64,000 bases of DNA from Yoonia sediminilitoris (GCF_003058085.1 NZ_QBUD01000015.1:35460-99459), one strand, 5' to 3'; positions 54,314 to 63,800 are shown, counted from the first letter of the stretch. The notes: generated from the sequence alone by a model not told the origin. Translations and numbers: made by a program.

Positions 54314-57031
54314 CTAGGTGCCGAAGGTCTTCAAACCAGACATTTGTTCGACTAAACTCTGGATACTCATTGGCCGAGAGAAGGCGTAGCCCTGCAGCTT
54401 GTCCGCTCCTAGTTGGGCCAGGACCTCCGCCTCTTCAAGTGTTTCCACGCCTTCGACGACCGTTTCTGCGCCAAACTGCTCTGCAACACTGATTAAAGAT
54501 CGCATCAATTCGGCACGTTCAGGTTGTGTATCTATACCTGGAACGAACATACCGTCGATCTTTAGTGCATGAGGCTCAAGCGCCAATATGCTTGCCAGTG
54601 AAGCATGGCCTGTACCAAAATCGTCAATCTCGATCCGAATGCCGAGGTCCTTGATGTCAGACACGGTCTGGGCAACGTCGACATCCAACGTATCCAGATG
54701 AGCGGTTTCCAGTATCTCAAACACCAGGCCGTCTGGTAAATCCTGCCGGGCCTGGAGTTCTGTCAACAAAGTGGGGCTTGCCAGCCTGCTGGCGGACACA
54801 TTAACCGATATGGAACCAAGCGGCTTGCCAACGGCTAAGAGCTTCGCATCAAGGTCAATGGCCTGACCAAGGATTATTTGGTCCAACTCTGCAACCAGGT
54901 TCAATTCTTCGGCCAATGGGATGAACTGATCTGGAGAGATGATGCCACGATGTGGATGTCTCCACCGCGCAAGAATTTCGCAACCTGTTATCTGTTTAGT
55001 CTTGGCGTCGACCTGGGTTTGTGCAAACGCAATAATTTCGTTTTTTGACAGCGCGTTGCGGAACAGTTCGAGCTCATTCACGTGGCTTGAATAGCTCTCG
55101 CCAAGTTGATCTGTATAAGCGACGACGCGTCCCCGACCAGCGGTTTTTGCTTGATAAAGCGCCATATCGGCTTGCTTTAGCATTCTTGTCAGTGAAGTGT
55201 CTTGCTCGTGACACACTGCAATCCCGATGCTCGCACCCGGTTCCAACTGCAGGTGCCTGTAAGTCACACGCGCTGTCAGTTGCATACACAAATCCTGACA
55301 GAATTCGGATGGGCTTCCTGAACAATCCGAATAGTCGATCAGCAGAATGAATTCGTCTCCACCGATACGGAAGGCAAAATCCCGACCAGGCCGCAGGACG
55401 TCTCGTATTCTTTTTGCGGTCGCAACAAGCACAGCGTCTCCCGCATCATGGCCGTGTCTGTCGTTGATCCCCTTGAAGCGATCAAGATCGATTGCAACAA
55501 CAACGAGATGTCCCGCCGGGCGTTTTTCGTCGGCCTGAACAAACTCATCCAGTAGCAGCCGGTTCCCCAACTTGGTCAATCGGTCTTCACGAGCTGATCG
55601 CGCACTTTCCTTCTGGGCGGCCAACATGGCCGTGTACGATTCTTCGGCTAACTTCCGCATTCCCTTTTCGCGTTGCATTGCGTCTATCCGCGCGGAAATT
55701 TCCTTTTCGACACGGTCCAAGACCTTGTTATAGCGGTGCGCCAGCATGCCGACTTCGGTTGATCTTTCGACGAAAACCCTTGAGTTGAAGCTGCCCGTTT
55801 TCTGATGGCGTTTCATCTCCTCAATCAGATCCAGAAAAGCGTTTCCGATACTGTGTTCCGACGCATCTAAACCAATAACTTCCTGACGGGGACTGACGCG
55901 AATTGGTGTAATCCGGTTCACCAGATAGATTGTGAGCAAAGCCATGGATATGGTCCACAGCGCTACTGCGGCCACACCGATCGACTGGACCTGCAACTGG
56001 GCAGAAACCGTCCCGGCGGGTAAGTCGGATGAGCTGACAAAGAACGGGACAGTGAGTGAGCCAAGTATCCCTGGTGCCAAGTGAACGGGAACCGCATCAA
56101 CAACATCGTCGATTTTCGCCGCTCTCATCAGGAAACTCGCGATCACCATAGCGATGGAACCGAGTGCCCCCACAAGGATCGCATCCAAGCCGGTGAAATG
56201 ATTAAGTCCAGCGGTGCCCGCCACAAGGCCGGCAATCACGCCGTTTAACGTCAGATTGGCCGATGCAAACCCAAATATTGCATACGACAACACAAGCGCG
56301 GTCCCGCCACCTGCGGCAGCTCCAAGCATTGTACGCACTATAATTGGTCCGATGGCAGCATCAATCGCGAGTGCTGAGCCTGCATTGAAACCAGCCCAGC
56401 CAATCCATAGAAAGATTACTCCAAGAGAGGCTACAGCAATCGAACTAGATTCAAAGCGGCGGTATTTCTTGCCGAACCTGCCACGCCTCGGGCCTAAAGA
56501 AACGCAGTAAACAAGGGCCACCCAGCCACCAACCGAGTGCACTACACTGGCTCCTGCAAAATCGATAAATCCCATGGCCTGAAGCCAGCCTTCTTGTCCA
56601 CCAGACCAGATCCCACCCCAAATCGCATGGCCAGTAATCGGATAGATAAGACCAGCGGTCGCAGCGCTTACCAAAAGATATGACAGGAATGTTGCCCGCT
56701 CGGCCACGGCACCAGACACAATTGTGACGACTGTCGTTGCGAAGGCCATCTGGAAGAAAAGAAAAGGTGCCGCGTCAAAGATCGTGGAGTGTCCGCCTGG
56801 CACAAAGAGAGATGTTCCGAACAGCCCGTGATAGCTGTTTCCAAACATCAGGCCGAAGCCAACACCCCAGAAGGCCAAGGTGGTAACGCAAATATCGCTG
56901 ACGTTTTTGAGTGCGACATTGGATGCGCTCTTGGCACGTGACAAGCCTGTTTCCAGACACAAGAAACCAGCCTGCATGTCCAGCACCATGAAGCCGCACA
57001 ACAAAACCCAAATCACGTCCAAAATTTCCAT
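54314..57031 (-). CDS. Ammonium transporter-HAMP-GGDEF-EAL fusion protein
   Basis: 905 residues. Residues 1-395 are a complete Amt domain with D157 and H165 (FIDFAGASVVH), a second pore histidine H317 (VPVHLAPGILG), Phe-gate segments (FQMAFATT, GWAGFNAGSA) and an Amt-like tail VSPRQEVIGLDASEHS. About 400-485 is HAMP-like plus coiled coil. GGDEF is intact at 557-561 (RIGGDEF), although its I-site is degenerate (PGRD). EAL has E685 in the variant EIL, N744, E775, D803-D804, K824 and E860, so phosphodiesterase residues look intact. Inferred: ammonium sensor or 'transceptor' acting on cyclic di-GMP at the membrane. No glnK nearby. Confidence 0.93.
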   Translation of the reverse strand: MEILDVIWVLLCGFMVLDMQAGFLCLETGLSRAKSASNVALKNVSDICVTTLAFWGVGFGLMFGNSYHGLFGTSLFVPGGHSTIFDAAPFLFFQMAFATTVVTIVSGAVAERATFLSYLLVSAATAGLIYPITGHAIWGGIWSGGQEGWLQAMGFIDFAGASVVHSVGGWVALVYCVSLGPRRGRFGKKYRRFESSSIAVASLGVIFLWIGWAGFNAGSALAIDAAIGPIIVRTMLGAAAGGGTALVLSYAIFGFASANLTLNGVIAGLVAGTAGLNHFTGLDAILVGALGSIAMVIASFLMRAAKIDDVVDAVPVHLAPGILGSLTVPFFVSSSDLPAGTVSAQLQVQSIGVAAVALWTISMALLTIYLVNRITPIRVSPRQEVIGLDASEHSIGNAFLDLIEEMKRHQKTGSFNSRVFVERSTEVGMLAHRYNKVLDRVEKEISARIDAMQREKGMRKLAEESYTAMLAAQKESARSAREDRLTKLGNRLLLDEFVQADEKRPAGHLVVVAIDLDRFKGINDRHGHDAGDAVLVATAKRIRDVLRPGRDFAFRIGGDEFILLIDYSDCSGSPSEFCQDLCMQLTARVTYRHLQLEPGASIGIAVCHEQDTSLTRMLKQADMALYQAKTAGRGRVVAYTDQLGESYSSHVNELELFRNALSKNEIIAFAQTQVDAKTKQITGCEILARWRHPHRGIISPDQFIPLAEELNLVAELDQIILGQAIDLDAKLLAVGKPLGSISVNVSASRLASPTLLTELQARQDLPDGLVFEILETAHLDTLDVDVAQTVSDIKDLGIRIEIDDFGTGHASLASILALEPHALKIDGMFVPGIDTQPERAELMRSLISVAEQFGAETVVEGVETLEEAEVLAQLGADKLQGYAFSRPMSIQSLVEQMSGLKTFGT

Positions 57032-57681
57032 TGCGACCCTGATTCAAAAAACCGAACGGTGTTTGAAATAGCGGGTAGTTATTAATATGCGGTTTGAGTG
57101 AAGCAGAGGTGCTCCTGTGGCGTTGTGCCAAGGAAGCAGGTGTCCGGTCGGCTCTGTCCATTCGGCTTTGTCAAGTTGACGAGCCGTCTTTGGCTCGGCG
57201 CGCAATCGACACGCTTGGTCTCTCTGATATCAACCTGCTTTGCCGCACAAATCTTATGGGGTACTGACTTCCCCTATTTCCAGACGGACTTACGCGAGGG
57301 TCGCCGTTTTGGCAAAGCGCAGCATTGTTTGAAATGGGCTCGCCTCGGTCATCTGACTGTTTTGCTCAGATGACTGGTGAGTGGCGTAGCGCCGACGCTC
57401 AGGACAAAATCTTCGAAACCCTGAACATGAATGGCTGTTTCTCAAAGGAGCGGACGGTAGCGAAAAATGCTTCTATGTCCGAGTCGCGGGACAAAATGAG
57501 CTTTTACTGCGTCTGCGCGAATGTCAGCTAGGGGCAGTTGAGCACAGAGCGTTCCAAGCTGATTTGCACCGGCAGGACGCCTTGCTGTGACATGTGCGCT
57601 CAATAGGGGGTGTCTAGACATGAAATGCCTTTTGATGGTTCTCTCTTGCAACACCATACCAGCCGCACGATAACGCACGTC
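57032..57681. other. Intergenic upstream of the Amt fusion and oxidoreductase
   Basis: Holds the divergent promoters. Short frames (for example 57098-57373, plus) have low-complexity or unusual residue content. None is supported as a gene. Confidence 0.45.
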
Positions 57682-58701
57682 ATGGTGATCCCTAAAAACA
57701 TGCAGGGCCTTGTCCTACTTCATGATGGCTTCGATGCGACCGGTCGCGCCACCGGACTCGAAGACTTCTCCGACTGTGTCGAGCTTCGTCAGCTTTCAGT
57801 GCCCCAACATGGACCAGGTCAAGCGCTAATTCGCGTATCACGTGCCGCAGTTAACCATGCCGATGTCGCGTTCATAAGGGGTTACTATGGAATGCCGCGC
57901 GTCAAAGGGGTCGCGGCGGGGTTTGAAGGAACCGGAACTGTGGTTGCAGGAGACACTCCGCTCGTGGGCCAACGTGTCAGCTTTGCCAGCCCGACAAGCG
58001 GCACCTGGGCGGAGTACGCCCTTGCCAATATTGCCCAACTGATCCCGCTTCGCGACGAATTGCGGGATGAAGATGCGGCTGGCCTTATCATCAATCCGAT
58101 TTCTGCCGCAGTGATGTGTGAAATAGCTCGCGAAAGCGGCGCAAAGAGCTTTGTTGCGACCGGTGCCGGGTCACAATTGGTTAAATTCCTTATTCCGCTC
58201 GCGCGGGAAAAAGGCTGCCCCTGTATCGCCATCGTGCGCCGACCGGCACTTGCTCAACAATTGAAGGACCTTGGGGCGCTAGAGGTCCTTGTCAGTGAAG
58301 ACGCAGAGTTTGCAGAGCGTTTTCGGTCTGTGTCACTGCGGTACAAACCCCGGGTGTTACTTGACGCAATCGCAGATCAAGTGTCATCAGACATTTTCTT
58401 TGCCATGCCCAACCACTCAATTTGGGTAATATATGGCCGATTGGCCATCTCGCTCCCTGTCTTGAATGACCCCGAGCAATTCATTGTAGCCAACAAACAA
58501 ATCAAAGGTTTCTGGCTCACGAGTTGGTTTTTGAACACCGCTCCTGAAGAAGTCGCCAAAGTCATTGCAGACGTTCAGGCTCGCTTCATAGATGGACGCT
58601 GGCAAACCAATGTCAGCGAGACGGTCGCACTTCAGGACGCAATGTCGCTTCTGCCATCCGCGTTCTCACAAAAGGATGGTAAGGTACTTCTTGCACTCTG
58701 A
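57682..58701 (+). CDS. Zinc-less alcohol dehydrogenase/quinone oxidoreductase family protein
   Basis: A 339-residue MDR protein: GroES-like domain (VSRAAVNHADVAFIRGYYGM) and GFEGTGTVVAGDTPLVGQRV. The nucleotide fold is around SFVATGAGSQLVKFLIPLARE. Zinc ligands are absent, as in quinone reductase/crotonyl-CoA-type groups. The start is uncertain: ATG 57682 fits the family start (IPKNMQGLVL), GTG 57610 gives a longer frame. Substrate unknown. Confidence 0.8.
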   Translation: MVIPKNMQGLVLLHDGFDATGRATGLEDFSDCVELRQLSVPQHGPGQALIRVSRAAVNHADVAFIRGYYGMPRVKGVAAGFEGTGTVVAGDTPLVGQRVSFASPTSGTWAEYALANIAQLIPLRDELRDEDAAGLIINPISAAVMCEIARESGAKSFVATGAGSQLVKFLIPLAREKGCPCIAIVRRPALAQQLKDLGALEVLVSEDAEFAERFRSVSLRYKPRVLLDAIADQVSSDIFFAMPNHSIWVIYGRLAISLPVLNDPEQFIVANKQIKGFWLTSWFLNTAPEEVAKVIADVQARFIDGRWQTNVSETVALQDAMSLLPSAFSQKDGKVLLAL

Positions 58702-58931
58702 AGGTGCATTGAGCCGGCATGCGAGCATACAAAGGCCGGCAGATGCGCACCTTCGCGATATGGCGGCGATTGAGCAGATATGGGCTCAAAGCTGCCGTTC
58801 GGCGCGGCACTGCCTTGCACATGACCGAGGATTTCCATCGAAAGGTTCGCAGGGCATCAAGGTTACGCAGCTTGTCCTTCATTGGCGAGCGTTGTGCTTG
58901 CGCGGTAATGGAAAGGGAGCATCATCAGTGT

Positions 58932-59696
58932 CTATCGTAAAAGGCGTTCATATCCAAGGCTTCGGAACTGTTCAGCGATCGCCTGCATTCCCTCTTCACT
59001 GGAGTGTTTGCCATCAAAGTCGAGGTAGCCTTTTTCAGCAGGATCATCGTCACCAAGTGGACCATTGAACGCCTCATGAACTTGAGCCACAGGGACCCGG
59101 TGGCGCCGCCCGGCAGCCATGATACACTCGTTGAACCGCGCCCAGTCCTGCTTTGTGCTTTCGTATATTCCTCTGTCTTTGTGGCTGCGAACGTACGGGA
59201 AGTAGACATCCATGGCCTCTATGATCACAGTCGGACCCGCCAGCGAAACAACCTCAGCCAACAGGCTATCATAAGTAAGGCAAAACTCTCGTATTGCCTC
59301 ATTCATTCCTTCGCTATCAGGATTTCTCCTTTCTGATCCCCACATAGTTATTGCCCATCTCATGTCCGCAAAACCAATTCCAATAGTTATTATATCCGCA
59401 TCTGCAATTTCGTTTCGGAGGTCTGGTTCGCCGGTCACATTTGCCAGAAGTGCTGAAACCTTCTGAAGCGGAACGTAATGATTGTGATAGATGACTTTGA
59501 CGGATTGATCGGACTCGATCATGGCGCCGTAGTGCTCAAACCATAGCGTCCCGATGGAGTTGCCCAGAACGACGTAGTCCCATGTCTGGGGGTCTGCTGA
59601 CGACCGCGTTGTTTGTGCTGCGCCCGGAACGACACCCAACAGAAAGAAGAATGCCGCAAGACTGCCAGCGAACCTATGGAACAATTGTCTCCTCAT
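58932..59696 (-). CDS. Secreted SGNH/GDSL-type hydrolase
   Basis: A 254-residue exported protein. The signal peptide runs from MRRQLFHRFAGSLAAFFFLL to a likely AAQ cleavage. Block I-like VVLGNSIGTLW gives the nucleophile Ser; block III-like ITIGIGFADM; block V DFDGKHSSEEG supplies Asp/His. An esterase or lipase-like periplasmic enzyme of unknown substrate. GAGGAG 9 bases before ATG 59696; an upstream in-frame start overlaps the palindromes. Confidence 0.8.
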   Translation of the reverse strand: MRRQLFHRFAGSLAAFFFLLGVVPGAAQTTRSSADPQTWDYVVLGNSIGTLWFEHYGAMIESDQSVKVIYHNHYVPLQKVSALLANVTGEPDLRNEIADADIITIGIGFADMRWAITMWGSERRNPDSEGMNEAIREFCLTYDSLLAEVVSLAGPTVIIEAMDVYFPYVRSHKDRGIYESTKQDWARFNECIMAAGRRHRVPVAQVHEAFNGPLGDDDPAEKGYLDFDGKHSSEEGMQAIAEQFRSLGYERLLR

Positions 59697-59762
59697 AGCT
59701 CGCGCTCCTCTAATGCCGGCCAAGAGTAAGTCCGGTTGCTGTATTGAAGTTACCGTGGGGCA

Positions 59763-59820
59763 AACACTGTGTTCCATTTAATGCGTTGCCACAGCGAATC
59801 CAAACACTGTGTTCAACACA
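59763..59820 (-). promoter_or_regulatory. Repeated AACACTGTGTT palindromes upstream of the SGNH gene
   Basis: AACACTGTGTT, a perfect palindrome about a central T, occurs at 59763-59773 and 59803-59813, exactly 40 bases apart (14-base identity including CA and C flanks). A further overlapping palindrome TGTGTTCAACACA spans 59808-59820. They lie 67-125 bases upstream of the hydrolase ATG. Candidate operator for an unknown regulator. Confidence 0.55.
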
Positions 59821-59920
59821 GTAAATCAGCCCACCAACACACGAAAAACTCTGCGATGAGTGCGCAACGCAGGAAGTAAAAACTGTGCGACGGCTAAGCT
59901 ATTGTATATGTTTGAAAAAG

Positions 59921-59966
59921 TGGTGTCAAAGGGCGGAATCGAAGCACCGACACGAGGATTTTCAAT
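59921..59966 (-). other. 3' fragment of tRNA-Phe: candidate attachment-site scar
   Basis: On the minus strand the segment contains an anticodon loop-like ATTGAAAAT (GAA, Phe), a T-arm-like GCTTCGATTCCGCC, and an acceptor end TTTGACACCA including CCA. The 5' half of the tRNA is absent. tRNA 3' halves are copied at one end when integrases insert islands. The orientation puts the island to the right of 59966 and the chromosome to the left; an intact tRNA-Phe should lie beyond the right end of the window. Confidence 0.72.
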
Positions 59967-60284
59967 TTTCTGATCGGCCTTGGCGAGGCGTACTGGATTG
60001 ATTGGGAATATTTGATTTTGTTGGTTTTCCTGCAGTTTCTAGATTTTTTCTGTTCTGTTCTAATCTGAACAAAGCTGGTACATCTGGCGCAGAATTACAC
60101 GGGAATTACACCTCATCGTCCTCCCTATTGTCGGTTTGTTCCGAAACTGCACCCGGCTATGCTTCACCTGCCTGCCGCTCCTGCCGCTCCTGCCGCTGTG
60201 ATCTACTGGCAGCGAAATGAAACAACAAACCCCGATCAGCAGGTCCAAAGAGTAGCTTAATCTACGCGGAAAACTGTCCAAACA

Positions 60285-61232
60285 TTGGGGAGTGGCTCAG
60301 ATTTCCCTTTGAGGCGGGACGCTTCGTTAAAGTCTTGGGGAGAGGCCTCCGACGCAAAGCAACGTGAAATGCTGCGGGTAGGTATTGTTCCAGGAGACTA
60401 TCCTGAACCAGTTGCCGCAGATTGGCCGGACCTTCTCGAAATTGTTCGGGAGTTGGTCAAGCCTGAGCGCGATGTCCAGAAGCGAGAAGCAAATCGCGAA
60501 AGGTGGTGGATTTATTGTGAAAACTGGCCCGGTCTTTATTCTGCTCTTCGATTGACAGATAACGCTGTAGTGAGATCGCTAACAAGCTCTCATTTCTCTT
60601 GTTTCACCCGCGCCACCACAGAGAAAGTGTTTGATCAAACTCTGGTAGTTTGGGCATCAGAGAAAAGTGATCTGGCACCATTGCTTATATCCAGAGTTCA
60701 TGAAATCTGGACCCTAGTGTTTGGTGCGACACTTGAGGATCGGTCTCGTTACAGCATAAATGATTGCTTTCAAACGTTTCCTTTTCCACCTGACTTGACG
60801 AGCTTGAGATCCATCGGCGAGACTTATGAAGCTTCGCGCCGCAAGTTGGCTACGGAACAAAAAGTTGGCCTCACTAAAATATATAATCGCCTCCACAACC
60901 CTCTAGACCGCAAACCGGACATAGTCGAACTCCGCCGCCTTCATGCCGAATTGGACGAAGCTGTCCTCCGTGCCTATGGGTGGGACGACCTTGCGGACAT
61001 GGCGCAGGACACCTCCGAAGATGGCGCAGCTCCGCGCTTCCTGCACCGCACAGATGAACCAGAGTTTGCCTATGAAGAGCGCTACCACTGGCCCGCGTGG
61101 TTCCGCGACAAAGTGTTGGCCCGTCTGTTGGAGCTTAACCGCGCACGCGCGGCTGAAGAGGTCAAAGCCCCACAGAACGACAAAATGAAACCATCGGCTT
61201 TGCAGCTTGATCAACAAGGAACGCTTATATGA
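60285..61232 (+). pseudogene. drmMI: DrmMI-like DNA methyltransferase, C-terminal remnant
   Basis: 315 residues resembling only the C-terminal part of large Eco57I/DrmMI-type adenine methyltransferases. Features: SRVHEIWTLVFGATLEDRSR, YSINDCFQTFPFPPDL, EQKVGLTKIYNRLHNP and LRRLHAELDEAVLRAYGWDDL. The catalytic NPPY domain is missing, so it cannot methylate. The start is only the first ATG after the truncation. ATGA overlap with the drmA-like frame shows the ancestral operon order. Confidence 0.75.
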
Positions 61233-61783
61233 GCGACGCAGCCAGCACCAAAACCTCTGCCCAAGTGCGCGATGACATCCTCGACGCGTTCCGCATGGAT
61301 GTCGTTGGCCCCGACACGCGCCCGGCTTACCAAGATGATCACATGTCAAACTTAAAGGTCATCACCTCAACCCGCCCATCCAGCTTTTACCTGATCGGTT
61401 ATTTGACCCCCGCCGAGGGCTCGACAGCGGCCCTGCCCAAGAACGACGCGCCGGAAATCCAAGAAACACTTCCAAGCATGGATGATGACGACGAGCACGG
61501 CGCGGCAGGAGGCGAGGATAGCGACGGCGGCAATGACGCACGGCAGCGCAAACGTCTCGATCCCACCAGCCTCGGTTTGACGGCTTTCGTCTCACCGGAC
61601 TGTCCATACATTGATGTTGCCCTGCGATCCGCTGATTACCACGCCCAACCGCCGATCCCCGAAGCGGTGCTTGAAGGTCTCGCTTTCCTGGGGCGCAGGT
61701 ACAATGAGTGCTCTGCTCACCGTCGCACGCAGCACGGCGACGAGGGCCGGAATCCACTCACCAAAGGCAACAAATTGGAATAG
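61229..61783 (+). pseudogene. drmA: DrmA-like DISARM helicase, N-terminal remnant
   Basis: 184 residues, about 150 of them like the N-terminus of the DISARM helicase DrmA: VRDDILDAFRMDVVGP, RPSSFYLIGYLTPAEG, an acidic stretch DDDDEHGAAGGEDSDGGNDA, and RKRLDPTSLGLTAFVSPDC. After about 61690 the homology stops and the frame ends in an unrelated tail; helicase motifs, about 1000 residues, are gone. drmB and drmC are absent. The locus is a decayed phage-defence system. Confidence 0.72.
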
Positions 61784-61813
61784 CCGGTGCTTCTCAAGCC
61801 GCGCCAGAACTTT

Positions 61814-62434
61814 CTAACCTAGCTGATCAGCCAAACTTTGTGCATCCGCGATGCCCTTTGCAAGACCCTGAGCGGCGGCCTCAGGGCCAAAAGCCAAACC
61901 TTCCGCACGCAGGATGGTAGTGTCGGTCAGACCGATAACCGTAAAGATATCGCGCAGGTAATTCCCGCAATGCTCGAACGCGCTCGCCGGACCCTCCGAA
62001 TATATCCCGCCGCTTCCTACGACTATGACCACCTTCTTGCCAGATAAAAGACCGACCGGTCCGGTCTCCGAATACTGAAACGTCTTCCCAACGCGTAAGA
62101 TGTTGTCAATCCAAGATTTCATGGTCGATGCAACGCTGTAATTGTGCATTGGAGTTCCCAGCACGACGATATCTGCCCCGATTAATTGCGACACATAGGT
62201 ATCCGAGGCCGCCAGAGTAGCCTGGTTCTCTGGTTCAGCTTCGTCACCAGTGGCGAAGAACGCGCGCAAGTGAGACGGGCCAAAATGCGTGGGTGGCGTC
62301 GCCACGAGATCCAGATTGTCGACAGTCGTGTTGGGCATCGCCGCCTGATACCTGTCGATAAATGCCTTGGAGACCGCCCGCGAAGCTGAGTTGGCTAAGT
62401 CCGGGCTGGATTGAACGTTCAGTATTTTAGACAT
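61814..62434 (-). CDS. azoR: FMN-dependent NADH azoreductase
   Basis: A 206-residue flavodoxin-fold enzyme reducing quinones and azo compounds. SSPDLANSASRAVSKAFIDR binds FMN phosphate, GTPMHNYSVASTMKSWIDNILRVGKTF is the AzoR hallmark, and VIVVGSGGIYSEGPASAFEHCGNYL closes the flavin site. ATG 62434 with AAGGAAG upstream; longer frame rejected. Located inside the predicted island. Confidence 0.9.
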   Translation of the reverse strand: MSKILNVQSSPDLANSASRAVSKAFIDRYQAAMPNTTVDNLDLVATPPTHFGPSHLRAFFATGDEAEPENQATLAASDTYVSQLIGADIVVLGTPMHNYSVASTMKSWIDNILRVGKTFQYSETGPVGLLSGKKVVIVVGSGGIYSEGPASAFEHCGNYLRDIFTVIGLTDTTILRAEGLAFGPEAAAQGLAKGIADAQSLADQLG

Positions 62435-62698
62435 GATTTCTTCCTTACGTGAATGAATTTCTGGGTTTGTACACTGGGACCAAGCTTCGTCGCTTTCTGA
62501 CAATAGCGCATGCCGCAGTTGTGTTTTCCAGAACTTTTTGAATGCCGAGTCTCTGTCGTGGACCCGAGGCCGGCCCTCGCTTTGGTAGACAGAAGCAGCC
62601 GTTTCGGGCCGAAGTGCTCCTTCTATCACCCGTGGTCGGAACAGTCACATTGTCAGACTAGGTTGCTGCAAGTCCCGTAACTCTTGGTATTTCCTGCT
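62435..62698. other. Intergenic
   Basis: 264 bases. I see no gene or clear signal apart from the azoR ribosome site. Confidence 0.45.
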
Positions 62699-63265
62699 TC
62701 AGTTTCGCAGGGCCCTGAAGACCCTACTCCATCGAAATACGAACATCAGCACAAACATGCACACGATAAGACCGATCAAGTCCCCGGCCGCATAGACGGC
62801 CGATACCCTGATGATCACTTCCCAATCAATCAGATCGGAGAAGACGAGGGTTTGGCCGAGTGAGTTGATAAGAGACGCAAGAGCACCCACTGCAATCACA
62901 CCCTTCCACCGGAGTTTCACTGAGCCGCCGAAATACAAATTGTAACCGGCAAAACGCGCGAACTCGAAGGCAATAAATGCGGAGGCTGCCCCGACAAGAA
63001 GGCTCTCTATCAGAGCTGGTTCAAGGAAATTCAAATCTTCGGACGGGCTGAACAGCCAAGCAGATAGGCTTGAACCTACCATAAGCGCGGGTATCGCCTT
63101 CCAGCCATATGCCCAAGTCGCAAGGACCCTGACACCATGGGGCAGATACATGAGACTAGCAAATACAGTCACTTCTGGCAAAAAAACGCTCTGGATCGGA
63201 GTAACAACCAGTGCCGTCAATCCATGACACACGACATACACGAATACGATAATCAAGAAATTCAT
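62699..63265 (-). CDS. Orphan integral membrane protein
   Basis: A 188-residue protein with around six predicted helices. The segment EVTVFASLMYLPHGVRVLAT then WAYGWKAIPALMVGSSLSAW resembles the N-terminal pattern of MASE1-like sensor domains, but no signalling domain follows. Function unknown; could be a stand-alone sensory or transport fragment. ATG 63265. Confidence 0.65.
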   Translation of the reverse strand: MNFLIIVFVYVVCHGLTALVVTPIQSVFLPEVTVFASLMYLPHGVRVLATWAYGWKAIPALMVGSSLSAWLFSPSEDLNFLEPALIESLLVGAASAFIAFEFARFAGYNLYFGGSVKLRWKGVIAVGALASLINSLGQTLVFSDLIDWEVIIRVSAVYAAGDLIGLIVCMFVLMFVFRWSRVFRALRN

Positions 63266-63350
63266 GGACGGGGCCTATTCGCTGATGGTGTCGAGATTTC
63301 TGCACTTTCACACCAGACCGGCGTTCAAATTACACGATCAAGAATGCTCT

Positions 63351-63680
63351 CTAACTCCCAGCAAGGTCATCGCGGACCAAATAGTGCTTCGATTTATAAC
63401 CTTCTGCTTTTTCGAGCAAGCCAAGGGTTAATAAGGAACGCAACGCCCTGTGGTAGGATGCCTGCGCGATCCCTGCGGTTAAGTCATGTTTCCGGATCTC
63501 GTCAGACGAAACGACCTCTCCAGCCGATCCCGATAAAGCATGTGCCGCTAGAAACACGTCCATTTCCATGGAAGTTAACGTATCAAGCCCGACTTCATGC
63601 TCCATTTCACGCAGCATGCTGCGCAGTTCGAAAAGTACCGAAAGCTTCCCCAGTGATTTGTTCATCAAAATTGTCGCCAT
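63351..63680 (-). CDS. MarR-like winged-helix protein
   Basis: A 109-residue protein. MEMDVFLAAHALSGSAGEVV, SSDEIRKHDLTAGIAQASYH and RALRSLLTLGLLEKAEGYKS form a helix-turn-helix and wing with a C-terminal KHYLV. The start is ambiguous: ATG 63680, ATG 63665 or the beginning of the open frame at 63800; none has a convincing ribosome site. Tyr/His-rich recognition helix (QASYHRALRSL). Perhaps controls neighbouring membrane protein. Confidence 0.6.
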   Translation of the reverse strand: MATILMNKSLGKLSVLFELRSMLREMEHEVGLDTLTSMEMDVFLAAHALSGSAGEVVSSDEIRKHDLTAGIAQASYHRALRSLLTLGLLEKAEGYKSKHYLVRDDLAGS

Positions 63681-63800
63681 CCAGAAAACTAAGAGGAGCG
63701 CCAAGCTGCCAAAATTATCATATTGACAATTAAGGCAACTTGGAAGAACCTTTTTCTGCTCCTTGAGTGTCCGTGAGTGGTTCTCCCAAGAGCTTTTCAA

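Larger units (their letters stand above)
59697..60284. other. Intergenic with operators and att scar
   Basis: No gene. Contains the palindromes upstream of the SGNH gene, the tRNA-Phe fragment and three tandem CTGCCGCTC units (60172-60198). Confidence 0.6.

Noticed and set aside
57098..57373. 91-codon plus-strand frame before the oxidoreductase
   Set aside because: Unusual Cys/Trp content, no homology and no good ribosome site.
60172..60198. Three tandem CTGCCGCTC units
   Set aside because: Too short to be a CRISPR array or a meaningful satellite; recorded only as a local repeat.
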